Of a stretch of 64,000 bases of DNA, positions 1 through 8,858 are shown piece after piece. The position numbers and the translations under genes were made by a program. The DNA is from G965276675 sp965276675 (lineage in GTDB: Bacteria > Acidobacteriota > Terriglobia > Terriglobales > Acidobacteriaceae), in contig OZ255624.1 of NCBI GenBank assembly GCA_965276675.1, forward strand, positions 2,108,001-2,172,000, given 5' to 3'. Positions within the stretch are counted from its first letter, which is position 1. Every line of letters begins with the position of its first letter. A model generated the notes under the pieces. It ran no database searches, was not told the origin of the DNA, and saw only the letters and a program-made list of their open reading frames with translations.

Positions 1-1
1 C

Positions 2-352
2 CCTCAAGGCAGGCCCACAAAGGCCAGCGTCGTCACTCTTCTGCTGGTCCCGGCGGACGCAGAGAGAGTCGTCCTGGCGAGTTCCGAAGGGTCAATTCAT
101 TTTGTGCTGAGGAACGGGCGTGATCACGATCAGGTGAGCCATCTTCCGGTTCAGTTGGAGAAGGCGAAACAAGAAGCCATCGACCCGACTATGCTCGCGC
201 AAACCCACCTGAGATACGTCCAATCGTCACGTTTGTTGAAAGGCAACCAAGCCGCCCACAACCGAAGAACATCGGGTGGGTTCATAGTGGAGACAGTGCT
301 TGGGGAGAAGCGTAGCGAATCCAGCTTCACCGGATCAGAGGCGCGCCCATGA
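2..352 (+). CDS. cpaB: CpaB/RcpC-like Flp pilus assembly protein, C-terminal part
   Basis: The frame is open from the left edge of the window to a TGA at 350-352, so only the C-terminal 116 or so residues are present. The start of this piece reads SVVTLLLVPADAERVVLASS followed by EGSIHFVLRNG, the pattern of the C-terminal part of CpaB/RcpC proteins, where a residue run that names lipid- or ring-associated segments is followed by a statement that the value is used as an LRNP-like strand. CpaB is a periplasmic component of the Tad/Flp secretion machine and works with the secretin. Its stop overlaps the start of the secretin gene as ATGA, so the two are translationally coupled. The last 70 residues are poorly conserved and lysine/arginine-rich. 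Identity rests on this short segment plus the five tad genes downstream. Confidence 0.7.
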   Translation, partial: PQGRPTKASVVTLLLVPADAERVVLASSEGSIHFVLRNGRDHDQVSHLPVQLEKAKQEAIDPTMLAQTHLRYVQSSRLLKGNQAAHNRRTSGGFIVETVLGEKRSESSFTGSEARP

Positions 353-1719
353 GATTTTGTAGGCTAGCCGTCTTCTGGATGCTTGTTGTATGTTCCAGTT
401 TGCCCTTCTCCCCGCTCAACGCTCAGATGTCAGGACGTCAGCAGGACGCGACTACACCTATGGGACGAACCCTCCACCTTGCTGTGGGCCAGTCTCTCTC
501 GTATACGCCATCCAGCCGTATGCGGCGGATATTTATCAGCAATCCAACCGTGCTCGATTCGTACACTGTAAGCCCCAAAGAAGCGGTTCTGACCTCCAAG
601 ATTGCTGGGACGAGCGAAGTGATCATCCAGACTGAAACTGGGTCGACGGACCGCTTTATGATCGCTTCCGACTTGGACATCGAGGGGCTAGAACCAGCGC
701 TGGATACCGCATTCGGCCCCGGTCATGTTCATGCTCAAGCCGTACAAAACCGGATAATCCTATCGGGCAGTGTCAGTAGCGAAGCCGAATCGGAAACTGC
801 CGTTAAGATAGCCAGCGGATTTGGGAAAGAAATCATAAATTCGATTGCGGTAAAGACTGCACATAGCCCTCAGGTGCGGCTCCAGGTACGCATCGTTGAG
901 GTCGACCGGTCAAAGCTTGACCAACTCGGCTTCAATTTTCTGAGCAACGGCAAGAATACATCTGCGCTCACGACCCAGCAGTTCTCTTCGTTAGGTTTCA
1001 GCCCGCAGCAGGGTCAACAGACTGGAAATGCGATTGGGCCATTGTTGCTCACCGACACCATGAACCTGCTGTTTTACAACAGCGACCTAAATGTAGGCGC
1101 AACTATCAGGGATCTCCAGGAGAAACAAGTTCTGCAGATTCTTGCCGAGCCAACGATTACCGCCCTTAGTGGGCACGAAGCCCAATTTCTTTCTGGCGGA
1201 GAGTTCCCTTTTCCAGTTGTAGAGGGTGCGAGCACCGGCCTTACTTCGATAACCATCCAGTTCAGGTCGTATGGAGTGCGCTTGGCCTTCACGCCATTCG
1301 TTAATGCGGACAAAAGTATTCGGCTTAAGGTAAATCCGGAGGTGAGCGCTCTCGACTATACAAATTCAGTGCGCATCTCGGGCTACACCATACCGGCTAT
1401 CGCCACACGACGCGCGGATACAGAAGTTGAGTTGAAGAATGGGCAGAGCTTCAGCATCTCAGGATTGCTGGACCACCGAACAACACAGGCCCTTAGCAAA
1501 ATGCCCGGTATCGGAGACATTCCGATTCTTGGAGAGTTCTTTCGTTCGCGAGAGACAAATAAGTCGGTTGTCGAGCTAGTTGTGATCGTTACTCCATCAA
1601 TTATCGATCCATTGAATGATCCTCAGTTCCCATCACCTAAGCTTCCCGTAATGCCAGTCCAGACTTTGAAGGCTGACCACTTCGATAAATCACTTGCCGC
1701 AACTACCCTCGCACATTAG
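349..1719 (+). CDS. cpaC: Tad/Flp outer-membrane secretin CpaC (RcpA)
   Basis: A 456-residue type II/III secretion family secretin that forms the outer-membrane channel of the Tad machine. A signal peptide occupies about residues 1-26 and ends near LNAQ. Next comes the N-terminal secretin-associated domain (VGQSLSYTPSSRMRRIFISN), then a BON-like segment around residues 115-165 (QNRIILSGSVSSEAE), and the secretin core from about residue 170 (VRLQVRIVEVDRSKLDQLGF) to 425, including the conserved FRSYGVRLAFTPFV and PGIGDIPILGEFFRS strands that are typical of the family. The ATG overlaps the stop of the CpaB gene by four bases. The next gene, cpaE, begins 14 bases after the stop. Length and domain order match CpaC proteins; nothing appears broken. 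Confidence 0.93.
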   Translation: MRFCRLAVFWMLVVCSSLPFSPLNAQMSGRQQDATTPMGRTLHLAVGQSLSYTPSSRMRRIFISNPTVLDSYTVSPKEAVLTSKIAGTSEVIIQTETGSTDRFMIASDLDIEGLEPALDTAFGPGHVHAQAVQNRIILSGSVSSEAESETAVKIASGFGKEIINSIAVKTAHSPQVRLQVRIVEVDRSKLDQLGFNFLSNGKNTSALTTQQFSSLGFSPQQGQQTGNAIGPLLLTDTMNLLFYNSDLNVGATIRDLQEKQVLQILAEPTITALSGHEAQFLSGGEFPFPVVEGASTGLTSITIQFRSYGVRLAFTPFVNADKSIRLKVNPEVSALDYTNSVRISGYTIPAIATRRADTEVELKNGQSFSISGLLDHRTTQALSKMPGIGDIPILGEFFRSRETNKSVVELVVIVTPSIIDPLNDPQFPSPKLPVMPVQTLKADHFDKSLAATTLAH

Positions 1720-1733
1720 GAGCCAGAACCGAC

Positions 1734-2975
1734 GTGCAAAAGTCATTGTCTGACCAGCTTCGGTCGTCGACCGACGTAACCCTGCTTGCTGTAGCGTTGG
1801 ATCAGCAGAGTGCGGCCGCAGTGCGGGAAGCCGCAATCGATCCACCTAAAATGCTCTCAATCAGGTTTTCGGAGATCAGCGACTTCGGGTCCGTAAATCG
1901 TAACGCGCGCACTATCCAACAAGCGCTGGAAAGTGAGCACTCGGTTGCCTTGTTGGATTTCGACATCGACCCAATGGGCGCGATCGGTGCAGCTGAGAAG
2001 CTGTCCGCTGTCTTTGGTAAACGAGCCTGCATCATCGGCCTGGGGTCGTCCTTGTCTCCGAACTTGATTATAGAAGCCATGAGAGCTGGATGTAGCGATT
2101 TCTTAACAAAACCTCTGACGTTGAAAGATGTCAGCGCCTCACTTGGGCGGACGGTGAAACGGCAGGAAACGCAAGAGCACTACCAGATGAGCGGGGGGCA
2201 GGTCATAGCCTTCATTGGGACGAAGGGCGGATCGGGAACAACTACTCTCGCGGTTCACCTTGCCAGCTATTTGGTAAGAAGCCATAACAAACGGGTGCTC
2301 CTCATAGACCACCATCACCAGCTTGGACACGTATGTCTGTATCTCGGAATGGACGCCAACTACTACAGCTTTCAGGAGCTCGTTCGCAATGTCGATCGTT
2401 TGGATGAAGGGCTTTTGAATTGCTATGTGGCCCGCCATGCGAGTGGTCTGGACGTGCTTGCATCGCCTGATACGTTCGACCTAAATAGTGAGTCGGCGGC
2501 TGAAGACGAAGTGAAGACAATAGAATTTCTGCGTTCCCAATATGACTACGTTCTTTTAGATTGCGAACCGGGGCTTACTCCTACCAACCTCGCAATCATG
2601 GAACAGACCGATAGCTTTTATCTCGTGTCGACGCCTGACGTTGCGGCATTGCGTGATTTGACGCGCTACGTCGACCGGCTTTTGCAAGCGAATCTCCTCG
2701 ATGGCAAGATGCAGATTGCGGTGAACCGATACTCCTCAAAGAGCGCCGTTAGCATTGAGCAGATCCAGGCCGCTATCCGCATGTCGGTCTCTATCGCGAT
2801 TCCGAACGAGTATTTCGAGCTTGTAAAGGCGATTAATGAAGGCAAGCCGATACCCCCCCAATGGAAGTCCGAATTTAGCCGTCAGTTTGGAAAATGGGCC
2901 GAACGCCTTGTCTCTACCCTGTCCATTGAAGCTCATCCGCCGACCTCGAAAGGACGTCTGGCCTTTTGGAAGTAA
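1734..2975 (+). CDS. cpaE: CpaE-like pilus assembly ATPase (ParA/MinD fold)
   Basis: A 413-residue protein with a receiver-like N-terminal domain (about residues 12-140, without an obvious phosphorylation site) and a MinD/ParA-type ATPase domain from about residue 157. The deviant Walker A motif reads GTKGGSGTTT and the Walker B strand reads YVLLDCEPG. CpaE proteins place the Tad machine at its site in the cell. The start is GTG at 1734, preceded by AGGAG at 1718-1722, which overlaps the cpaC stop. An oddity is the Walker A-prime strand: it reads LLIDHHHQLG where the family usually has an Asp-x-Asp pattern (DLDLQFG), so the second Asp is replaced by His. The C-terminal region (AIPNEYFELVKAINEGKPI) matches CpaE proteins well. 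Confidence 0.9.
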   Translation: MQKSLSDQLRSSTDVTLLAVALDQQSAAAVREAAIDPPKMLSIRFSEISDFGSVNRNARTIQQALESEHSVALLDFDIDPMGAIGAAEKLSAVFGKRACIIGLGSSLSPNLIIEAMRAGCSDFLTKPLTLKDVSASLGRTVKRQETQEHYQMSGGQVIAFIGTKGGSGTTTLAVHLASYLVRSHNKRVLLIDHHHQLGHVCLYLGMDANYYSFQELVRNVDRLDEGLLNCYVARHASGLDVLASPDTFDLNSESAAEDEVKTIEFLRSQYDYVLLDCEPGLTPTNLAIMEQTDSFYLVSTPDVAALRDLTRYVDRLLQANLLDGKMQIAVNRYSSKSAVSIEQIQAAIRMSVSIAIPNEYFELVKAINEGKPIPPQWKSEFSRQFGKWAERLVSTLSIEAHPPTSKGRLAFWK

Positions 2976-3012
2976 AGTCTTTGAAGTTTGTGCCGATAAA
3001 GTAAATACAGCC

Positions 3013-4359
3013 ATGGATGATCGCCGACAAACTAGCCACTTCTATCCGCCTCCTCTTCGCTCGCGCGAAGAACGGCAGGCGCTCTCTCCTTCGGCCCTGC
3101 AAAATATAAGGGCGCAAGTGCACCGAGAGCTGATTGACAAGGTCGACCTTGACAGATTAACAACAATGGATGACGGCCGTTCACGTCAACAATTGTTCAT
3201 CATCATCCAGCAGCTTGTACTTGATCGGGGAATTCCGCTGAGCGGATCTGAGGTCGATCAAATCACGCGGGAGGTTCTGGATGAAGTGTTTGGGCTCGGG
3301 CCGCTCGAGCCGCTCTTGAAAGACACATCCATTAGCGACATTCTGGTGAACACATTCTCGACGGTCTATGTAGAAAGGCACGGACGGCTTGAAAAGACGG
3401 ACGTGTCTTTCAAAGATGATACGCATCTGATGCACACAATAGATCGCATTGTTTCGGCCGTAGGGCGGCGAATTGACGAGTCGTCACCTATGGTGGATGC
3501 TCGCCTCAAAGATGGCTCGAGGATCAACGTCATCATTCCACCATTGGCAGTAGATGGCCCTCTACTTTCGATCCGCCGTTTTGGCAGCACGCCGTTGGGT
3601 GCGCAGGACCTGCTACGAAATAGGGCTCTGACTCCGCAGATGCTTGAGGTACTGAAAGCCGCAGTGAAAGGGCGGCTTAACATCGTAATTTCAGGGGGAA
3701 CAGGAACCGGAAAAACTACTCTCCTGAATGTGCTTTCTAGCTTCATCTCGGAGCACGAACGGATTGTAACAATTGAAGATTCGGCAGAGCTGCAGCTGCA
3801 TCAGGAACATGTAGTCAGATTAGAGTGTCGTCCCGCTAGTGTCGAAGGGAAGGGCGCGGTGCGTCAACGCGAACTTGTCATTAACGCTCTCCGTATGCGG
3901 CCGGACCGCATCGTGCTGGGAGAGATACGTGGCGAAGAGGCGTTAGACGTGCTGCAGGCGATGAACACCGGACACGATGGCTCGCTTACTACAGTGCATG
4001 CAAATACTCCCCGTGACGCCATCGCGCGTATGGAGACCATGGCTCTCATGAGTAGTGTGCCCCTTCCGGAGAAGGCGATTCGGCAGCAGATTGCAGCTGC
4101 TGTTCATATCATCGTGCAGATAGCCCGCATGAGCGATGGATCACGGCGCATCACGCACATTTCGGAGATTACTGGAACCAGTGGCGACGTAATCAGCATG
4201 CAAGACATCTTCCAGTTCGAGAAGAAGGGAATCGGCACAAACGGAAAGGTGCTCGGAAGGTTTATGGCCACTGGTATCGTCCCGAATTTTGATGAGAGGC
4301 TCAAAGCCTCCGGATATGGGATCCCCATGCACCTTCTTGACCATTCCGTGGATGTGTAG
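3013..4359 (+). CDS. cpaF: CpaF/TadA type II secretion family ATPase
   Basis: The 448-residue motor ATPase of the Tad machine. The N-terminal half carries the PilT/VirB11-like domain (VLDEVFGLGPLEPLLKD, DILVNTFSTVYVERHGRL). The catalytic half has Walker A GGTGTGKTT at about residues 228-236, the Asp box IVTIEDSAELQL, Walker B RIVLGEIRGEEALD and the His box GHDGSLTTVHANTPRDA. The frame stays open upstream into cpaE from 2836, but ATG 3013 is preferred because it lies after the cpaE stop and gives the family N-terminus. The downstream gene starts 9 bases after the stop, so one operon is likely. Confidence 0.93.
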   Translation: MDDRRQTSHFYPPPLRSREERQALSPSALQNIRAQVHRELIDKVDLDRLTTMDDGRSRQQLFIIIQQLVLDRGIPLSGSEVDQITREVLDEVFGLGPLEPLLKDTSISDILVNTFSTVYVERHGRLEKTDVSFKDDTHLMHTIDRIVSAVGRRIDESSPMVDARLKDGSRINVIIPPLAVDGPLLSIRRFGSTPLGAQDLLRNRALTPQMLEVLKAAVKGRLNIVISGGTGTGKTTLLNVLSSFISEHERIVTIEDSAELQLHQEHVVRLECRPASVEGKGAVRQRELVINALRMRPDRIVLGEIRGEEALDVLQAMNTGHDGSLTTVHANTPRDAIARMETMALMSSVPLPEKAIRQQIAAAVHIIVQIARMSDGSRRITHISEITGTSGDVISMQDIFQFEKKGIGTNGKVLGRFMATGIVPNFDERLKASGYGIPMHLLDHSVDV

Positions 4360-4368
4360 AGGATCGTT

Positions 4369-5337
4369 ATGATGTTTGCCCTCTCATTCCTGCTCCTGAC
4401 CGCGCTAGTCACAACCGTTGTGCTCGTTGTGATACGTCCAAGAGCATCGGATCGTAGTGTTCAAGCTCGGCTCGCGTCGGTGCGGATCCCGAAGTCCCCA
4501 GGTTCTAAGGCAGGCAACAAAGGCGAGGACCTTCTCAAAGTGACCACTCTCAGCCATTGGAAGACGCTGAATAAACTTCTGGTAGAGTTTCCGTTGTTCT
4601 TAAAACTAGACCGGCTACGAACCGCTGCTGCTGTTAGCAGAGATGTTGGCGATGTCGTCGTGTGTAGCCTGGTTCTTCTGGTCATAGGGACAGGTCTAAG
4701 CGCATTCGCCTGTCCCAAGCTTTGGTTAGCGCCAATACTTGGAATAACCTTCGGTTCTCTTCCGGTCGTACTTCTTTATTGTCTTCGGTCGAAACGTGTG
4801 AACGCCTTCAATGCAGGCCTTCCGGCTGCGATCGATATTATGGCGCGGTCCATCCGGGTGGGCCAGTCATTGAGTGCCGCTGTTGAGACCGTTGCCAGCC
4901 AATCTGCGAGACCGCTAAGCTCCGAATTTGCAGAGATCGTTAAAAGGCAAGGCCTTGGGCTTCCTTTTCGAGAGGCGCTTCTGCAATTGGCGGAACGGGT
5001 GCCTTCCTCGGATCTCCAGTTTCTTGTAACTGCGATGCTTGTACAGAAGGAAACCGGAGGCAATCTTGTACAGACGCTGGAGCGTTCAGCAGAGGTCATT
5101 CGCGAGCGTGTCAAGATACAGGGCGACGTCCGTACGCGTACTGCGCAGGGCAGGCTAACGGGCTGGATACTCACTGCATTGCCAGTTGTTCTCTTAATCG
5201 TGCTCAACATTGTCAACCCGGAGTACTCTCGTGTTCTGTTCGTCGAACCCCTTGGGCGCAAGTTGCTCATCGGTGCCGCGATTATGCTGTTTCTCGGTGG
5301 CATATCCATAAGAAAGATTGTGCGGATCGAGGTTTAA
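4369..5337 (+). CDS. tadB: TadB-like inner-membrane platform protein (T2SSF domain)
   Basis: A 322-residue membrane protein with a single GspF/T2SSF domain at about residues 155-280 (AGLPAAIDIMARSIRVGQSL, LVTAMLVQKETGGNLVQTLE). Hydrophobic spans lie at the N-terminus, at about 98-140, and at the C-terminal end (TALPVVLLIVLNIVNPEY, then IGAAIMLFLGG). It should form the inner-membrane platform together with the next protein and act with the CpaF motor. Two adjacent ATGs (4369 and 4372) follow an AGAGGA ribosome site; either could be used. It is separated from tadC by 120 bases that hold no convincing gene. Confidence 0.9.
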   Translation: MMFALSFLLLTALVTTVVLVVIRPRASDRSVQARLASVRIPKSPGSKAGNKGEDLLKVTTLSHWKTLNKLLVEFPLFLKLDRLRTAAAVSRDVGDVVVCSLVLLVIGTGLSAFACPKLWLAPILGITFGSLPVVLLYCLRSKRVNAFNAGLPAAIDIMARSIRVGQSLSAAVETVASQSARPLSSEFAEIVKRQGLGLPFREALLQLAERVPSSDLQFLVTAMLVQKETGGNLVQTLERSAEVIRERVKIQGDVRTRTAQGRLTGWILTALPVVLLIVLNIVNPEYSRVLFVEPLGRKLLIGAAIMLFLGGISIRKIVRIEV

Positions 5338-5457
5338 TGGAGTCGCCGATGTTCTGCGCAGACCATCACGGATGTCCATCAAGATCGCCAGCGATATGGT
5401 GCAGGTTTTAGCATTGGTAACGAAAGACAGGGTCAAGTAGAGATTAGGAGATTAGAA

Positions 5458-6360
5458 GTGTGGATATTTGGGCTAGGCGCCACGCTCATGGCTGTAAGCT
5501 CGTGTGCGCTCATTCTGTTGCATGTGTACTCGGATAAGCAGACACATTCGGTAAAACGGATAATTGGGGCTGCCCAACCAGTTTGGCTGCGCCAGTCCCG
5601 TGTAACGAGATTCAGCCTTTTGGAATCCCTGCTGGCTGATGTGGCTAATCTTCTTCGAAAACATGTCGGGCTGAAGGAAGATGCAAAAGCCGAGGAGCGG
5701 TTTCAGCTCGCGGGTTTGAGGACTAAGCACCAGCGTGATCTGTTCTTTGTAGCCCGCGTGGCTGTCCCGGTGACCGGGTTAGTTGCTGGAAGCTTAATCA
5801 GATCTCATGCGCTGGTTTCAATGGTCGCTTTGATCGGATTTGGATATCTTCTGCCCGGGTTGTGGCTTGAGATGGCTACTCGCAAGAGGAGCTCTAGGTT
5901 GCGGCGAGGTGTTTCGGATGCGGTGGATCTGCTGGCGATCTGTGTGGACGCCGGATTAGGTCTTGATCAGGCTCTTTTGCGGGTATCTCAGGAGCTAAAG
6001 ATTAGCCATCCCGAGCTAAGCGATGAACTGCTCCAGGTGAATCGGGAGCAGCGCGCGGGCCGCCCCCGCATAGAAGCATGGAGAAATCTTTCGGAGAGGT
6101 CGAAACTGAAGGAGTTAGAAGAGTTTGTCGGCATGCTGGCACAAGCTGAACGCTTTGGTACGCCTCTCGTCGTGGCTCTCAATACGTTTTCTACCATGCT
6201 GCGAACCCAACGCCGTCAGCGAGCAGAACAGGCAGCTGCAAAGACAACGGTGAAGATCATTTTTCCGCTCGTTCTATTCATTTTTCCTGTCCTGTTTATC
6301 GTACTTTTGGCCCCAGCTGTTTTTGCGATGTTCGGCGCCTTCTCTCAAGTGATGAAGTGA
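5458..6360 (+). CDS. tadC: TadC-like inner-membrane platform protein (T2SSF domain)
   Basis: The second platform protein of the Tad operon, 300 residues. The T2SSF domain occupies about residues 155-275 (RRGVSDAVDLLAICVDAGLG, ELEEFVGMLAQAERFGTPLV) and is flanked by hydrophobic spans at 1-23, 98-140 and 275-298. The start is GTG at 5458 with AGGAG at 5446-5450 as ribosome site. TadC and TadB are distant paralogues and usually adjacent, as here. The operon appears to end after this gene: no pilin (TadE/Flp) or prepilin peptidase follows within the window. Confidence 0.9.
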   Translation: MWIFGLGATLMAVSSCALILLHVYSDKQTHSVKRIIGAAQPVWLRQSRVTRFSLLESLLADVANLLRKHVGLKEDAKAEERFQLAGLRTKHQRDLFFVARVAVPVTGLVAGSLIRSHALVSMVALIGFGYLLPGLWLEMATRKRSSRLRRGVSDAVDLLAICVDAGLGLDQALLRVSQELKISHPELSDELLQVNREQRAGRPRIEAWRNLSERSKLKELEEFVGMLAQAERFGTPLVVALNTFSTMLRTQRRQRAEQAAAKTTVKIIFPLVLFIFPVLFIVLLAPAVFAMFGAFSQVMK

Positions 6361-6485
6361 TCTTATGTTCAGAAAGAGAGACTACATCGGCATTGTGCGT
6401 TGTCTGCGTAAACATAGGCCGAAGACTATATATGGATAGTCACATGACAGTCTCCCGGAAATGTCCACGATAGGATGAGGCAAGA

Positions 6486-6854
6486 ATGTTAGCATCTCAA
6501 ATGGCACGGATCGTAAACACAAGCAAGAATGTGACGGTCGGCAGACGGATCCGGATTGCCGAGAATGCAATGACCAGACTTGTGGGCCTCCTAACAACGT
6601 CTAAACTCGGTTGTGGCGAAGGACTACTGATATGTCCCTCTTCCGGCGTACATACTGTCGGAATGCGCTATCCAATCGATGTTGTTTCGCTCGATAAGCA
6701 CCTTCGGGTGATACAGGTCTACAACAACGTCCACCCTTGGCGAATAGCCGGAATGAGCTGGCGCACATCATGCGTCTTGGAGGCCGGAGCTGGAACGCTG
6801 GACCATACACTGGTCGAAGCCGGAGATGTGCTCGAGCTTGTAAGGATTGTGTAA
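6486..6854 (+). CDS. DUF192 family protein
   Basis: A 122-residue protein of the DUF192 family, recognised from the family core: a residue group MTRLVGLL, then GEGLLICPSSGVHTVGMRYP and the final IDVVSLDKHLRVIQVYNNV with a C-terminal HTLVEAGDVLEL strand. DUF192 proteins are small beta-barrel-like proteins of unknown function. Many have a signal peptide, but this one does not. It lies 125 bases after tadC in the same direction and may be transcribed with the tad operon; DUF192 genes near Tad loci are known from related bacteria, but the meaning is unclear. The start at 6486 follows GAGG with a short spacer; ATG 6501 is an alternative. Confidence 0.85.
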   Translation: MLASQMARIVNTSKNVTVGRRIRIAENAMTRLVGLLTTSKLGCGEGLLICPSSGVHTVGMRYPIDVVSLDKHLRVIQVYNNVHPWRIAGMSWRTSCVLEAGAGTLDHTLVEAGDVLELVRIV

Positions 6855-6910
6855 TCAGGGTTGAGCTTTAGCTTTGTTTATCGGCGCTCAATTGTTCAAG
6901 CAATGCTCGC

Positions 6911-7339
6911 TCATTGAGCTTGACACGGCGGGGCATTCTCGCTGGTGCGATGCCAGATCTCTGTGCGTCCCAAAAGCGAGATCCCGATATACCCGCGTAA
7001 CTTCAGCGTATCGCCGCTCGCCTCCATCGAACCCTTGTACTCCTTGCCGGACTTCGGATCGTACAGGTGGCCGTCTTTGGCCTGGCCTGCGTCTACTGGT
7101 GTGAAATTGCTGCCGATTTCTAAGCCACAAAGGGACTTCTTCTGCAGTTGCGGATTGGGATTATTGCTGTCCGTCTTTTCAGGCGTGGAGGGACCCAGCT
7201 TTACTAACCGCGCGCATATGTGACTGTCACAGTTATAGACACGTACGATGGCATGATCCGGAGTCAGCCAGTTCCCCAAGATTCCGGAGCCGCCAGACAG
7301 AGTGGCTCCAAGAAGTAAAACAAACGAGATGAAATTCAT
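6911..7339 (-). CDS. DUF2147-like small exported protein
   Basis: A 142-residue protein with an N-terminal signal peptide (FISFVLLLGATLSGGSG) followed by a DUF2147-like domain: ILGNWLTPDHAIVRVYNCDS, a central CGLEIGSNF, then YDPKSGKEYKGSMEASGD and LKLRGYIGISLLGRTEIWHR. This is the classic domain layout of DUF2147, a lipocalin-like beta-barrel found in exported proteins. Its function is not known. Two cysteines in the NCDSHIC segment could pair in the periplasm. The gene stands alone between the DUF192 gene (convergent) and the FKBP gene (same strand, 118 bases upstream). Confidence 0.75.
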   Translation of the reverse strand: MNFISFVLLLGATLSGGSGILGNWLTPDHAIVRVYNCDSHICARLVKLGPSTPEKTDSNNPNPQLQKKSLCGLEIGSNFTPVDAGQAKDGHLYDPKSGKEYKGSMEASGDTLKLRGYIGISLLGRTEIWHRTSENAPPCQAQ

Positions 7340-7457
7340 CGATAACCCTTAATTCTGCCGAGATGCTGTAAGAACCATTAAGCGGTGCGAACGCAGACTC
7401 ATCGTACACGACCGGCTCGTTTATTGACTCCATGGTTGCCGTCGCTCATGCGACTAC

Positions 7458-8072
7458 TTACTCTGGATGCTTCTGAGTGCTCTGAGGTGTCTGGGAGCTC
7501 GCTGGCGCCGGGGGAGCTGATGGAGGGGCCGGCGGCGTGGCAGAGACCGCAATTAGCTCGATATCGAAGATCAGATCGCTTTTAGCCGGGATCACTGGCG
7601 GACGCCCCCGGTCTCCATAAGCGAGTTGGTAGGGGATGAAGAGCCGCCGTTTGCCTCCAATGTGCATACCCGCAAAGCCGGTGTCCCATCCCGGGATCAC
7701 CTGATGCGCACCTTGCGGAAAGGTGATGGGCTCACCCCGGTCGACCGACGAATCGAACTTGGCGCCATCGGAAGCGAGCCAGCCCGTGTAGTGGACCGTG
7801 TAGAACTGATTTGGCGTTGCAAGTTCGCCCTCGCCGATCTTCGTGTCGATGTAAGTCAGCGCATACGCCGTCTCGACCTTACCATCCGCGGACGGGACGC
7901 CGGGAGGCAGCTCTGGGCCTGACGCTTCTGCGGGAGCCGGTGCTGTAGCGGCTTTCGTGGCCGCAGTGTGAGGGTGCGGATGCGTTCCTGTATGAGGCGT
8001 GGCGGCAGTCGTCTGTGCAGACGCGACTGGGAGCGCCAGGGTAGCGGTAACGATCAGTGCAGCAAGATTCAA
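7458..8072 (-). CDS. FKBP-type peptidyl-prolyl cis-trans isomerase, exported
   Basis: A protein of about 204 residues. The signal peptide (LIVTATLALPVASAQ) is followed by a histidine/threonine/alanine-rich linker and an FKBP domain at about residues 75-175: YTVHYTGWLASDGAKFDSSV, then ITFPQGAHQVIPGWDTGFAG and GGKRRLFIPYQLAYGDRG, which carry the usual active-site aromatic residues. A proline-rich tail (PPAPPSAPPAP) ends it. It should help fold exported proteins in the periplasm. No ATG is available. Two TTG codons fit: the second (8072) is 8 bases from a GAGG at 8081-8084, whereas the first (8078) is only 2 bases away, so 8072 was chosen. Confidence 0.88.
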   Translation of the reverse strand: MNLAALIVTATLALPVASAQTTAATPHTGTHPHPHTAATKAATAPAPAEASGPELPPGVPSADGKVETAYALTYIDTKIGEGELATPNQFYTVHYTGWLASDGAKFDSSVDRGEPITFPQGAHQVIPGWDTGFAGMHIGGKRRLFIPYQLAYGDRGRPPVIPAKSDLIFDIELIAVSATPPAPPSAPPAPASSQTPQSTQKHPE

Positions 8073-8200
8073 GGGCAAATCCTCAACACCATACTACGAC
8101 GTGGACTCCACGTGCTAGTCAGCCACACCATCCTTTAGTGGTATGCCAAAGGTGGACCATTTCGGGCGATACTGCTGGTCACGTTACAAAAGGAGCTCCT

Positions 8201-8836
8201 ATGGATCACATTTCGCCAACCAATGTCTTTCAACAAGCACGCCAACTGGTCGCCGAGGCTGATCGCAAATTGGAGGAGCTCGCGGCCCGTTTCGAAGATG
8301 CCTTCGATTTTTCTAAAGAGGAAAAGGAGGAGCTGCGGCCCCACCCTTCTGACCATTATGAGGAGTGGACAGTAGAGCTGGCGCCTAAGAGCACGCGGGC
8401 GCTCTTCCTTTTGACACCCCGGGAGAGCCGCGATTGGGGGCTGTCGGTGATTGAGGGCGAGCGTGCACCCCTTCACCTGGGCTTCTTCAAAGGTGGCACG
8501 AAGGCGAATGGTGGCTCGCGGCGCTTGCGAGCGGCTCGCTTGATCAGTGCCATTGGTGACTGGGTGGAAGAGGACCAGCCGACCCAGGCCGCTGGTAAGT
8601 CGATCCAGTCAAAACCGGAGCAGGCCAAGCCCGAGCTGATCGCGCGGACGGAAGCTAAGGCCGTCGAGACCAAGCCCGATGCGGCCGGTGCGGAGATTGG
8701 CGACAAGCCAATACCCGTACCGCCCCGTTGGCTGGATATGGTTCCGGGTGGGCAGGAGATTCCGGCGGCGGTGCAGGCGAAGAAGGAGGCAGGGTCCCAA
8801 GCTGCCTTTGGGCTGGGCAAGATATTCGGTCACTAG
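8201..8836 (+). CDS. Conserved hypothetical protein with proline/lysine-rich C-terminal part
   Basis: A 211-residue soluble protein not assigned to a family. Residues 1-130 look folded, with a helical start (ARQLVAEADRKLEELAARFE) and a beta-rich part (WTVELAPKSTRALFLLTP, then LHLGFFKGGTKANGG). Residues 130-190 are rich in Lys, Pro, Glu and Ala and probably disordered. The end contains PVPPRWLDMVPGGQEIP. There is no signal peptide. ATG 8201 follows a strong AAGGAG at 8190-8195; the open frame extends upstream to 8057 but has no comparable start. A strong hairpin follows the stop. Confidence 0.6.
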   Translation: MDHISPTNVFQQARQLVAEADRKLEELAARFEDAFDFSKEEKEELRPHPSDHYEEWTVELAPKSTRALFLLTPRESRDWGLSVIEGERAPLHLGFFKGGTKANGGSRRLRAARLISAIGDWVEEDQPTQAAGKSIQSKPEQAKPELIARTEAKAVETKPDAAGAEIGDKPIPVPPRWLDMVPGGQEIPAAVQAKKEAGSQAAFGLGKIFGH

Positions 8837-8858
8837 AGCTGTTGACTTGACGACGGGA

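Noticed and set aside
5338..5457. Possible small gene between tadB and tadC
   Set aside because: Only frames of about 25 codons exist, none with a ribosome site or recognisable sequence; a frameshifted remnant cannot be shown.
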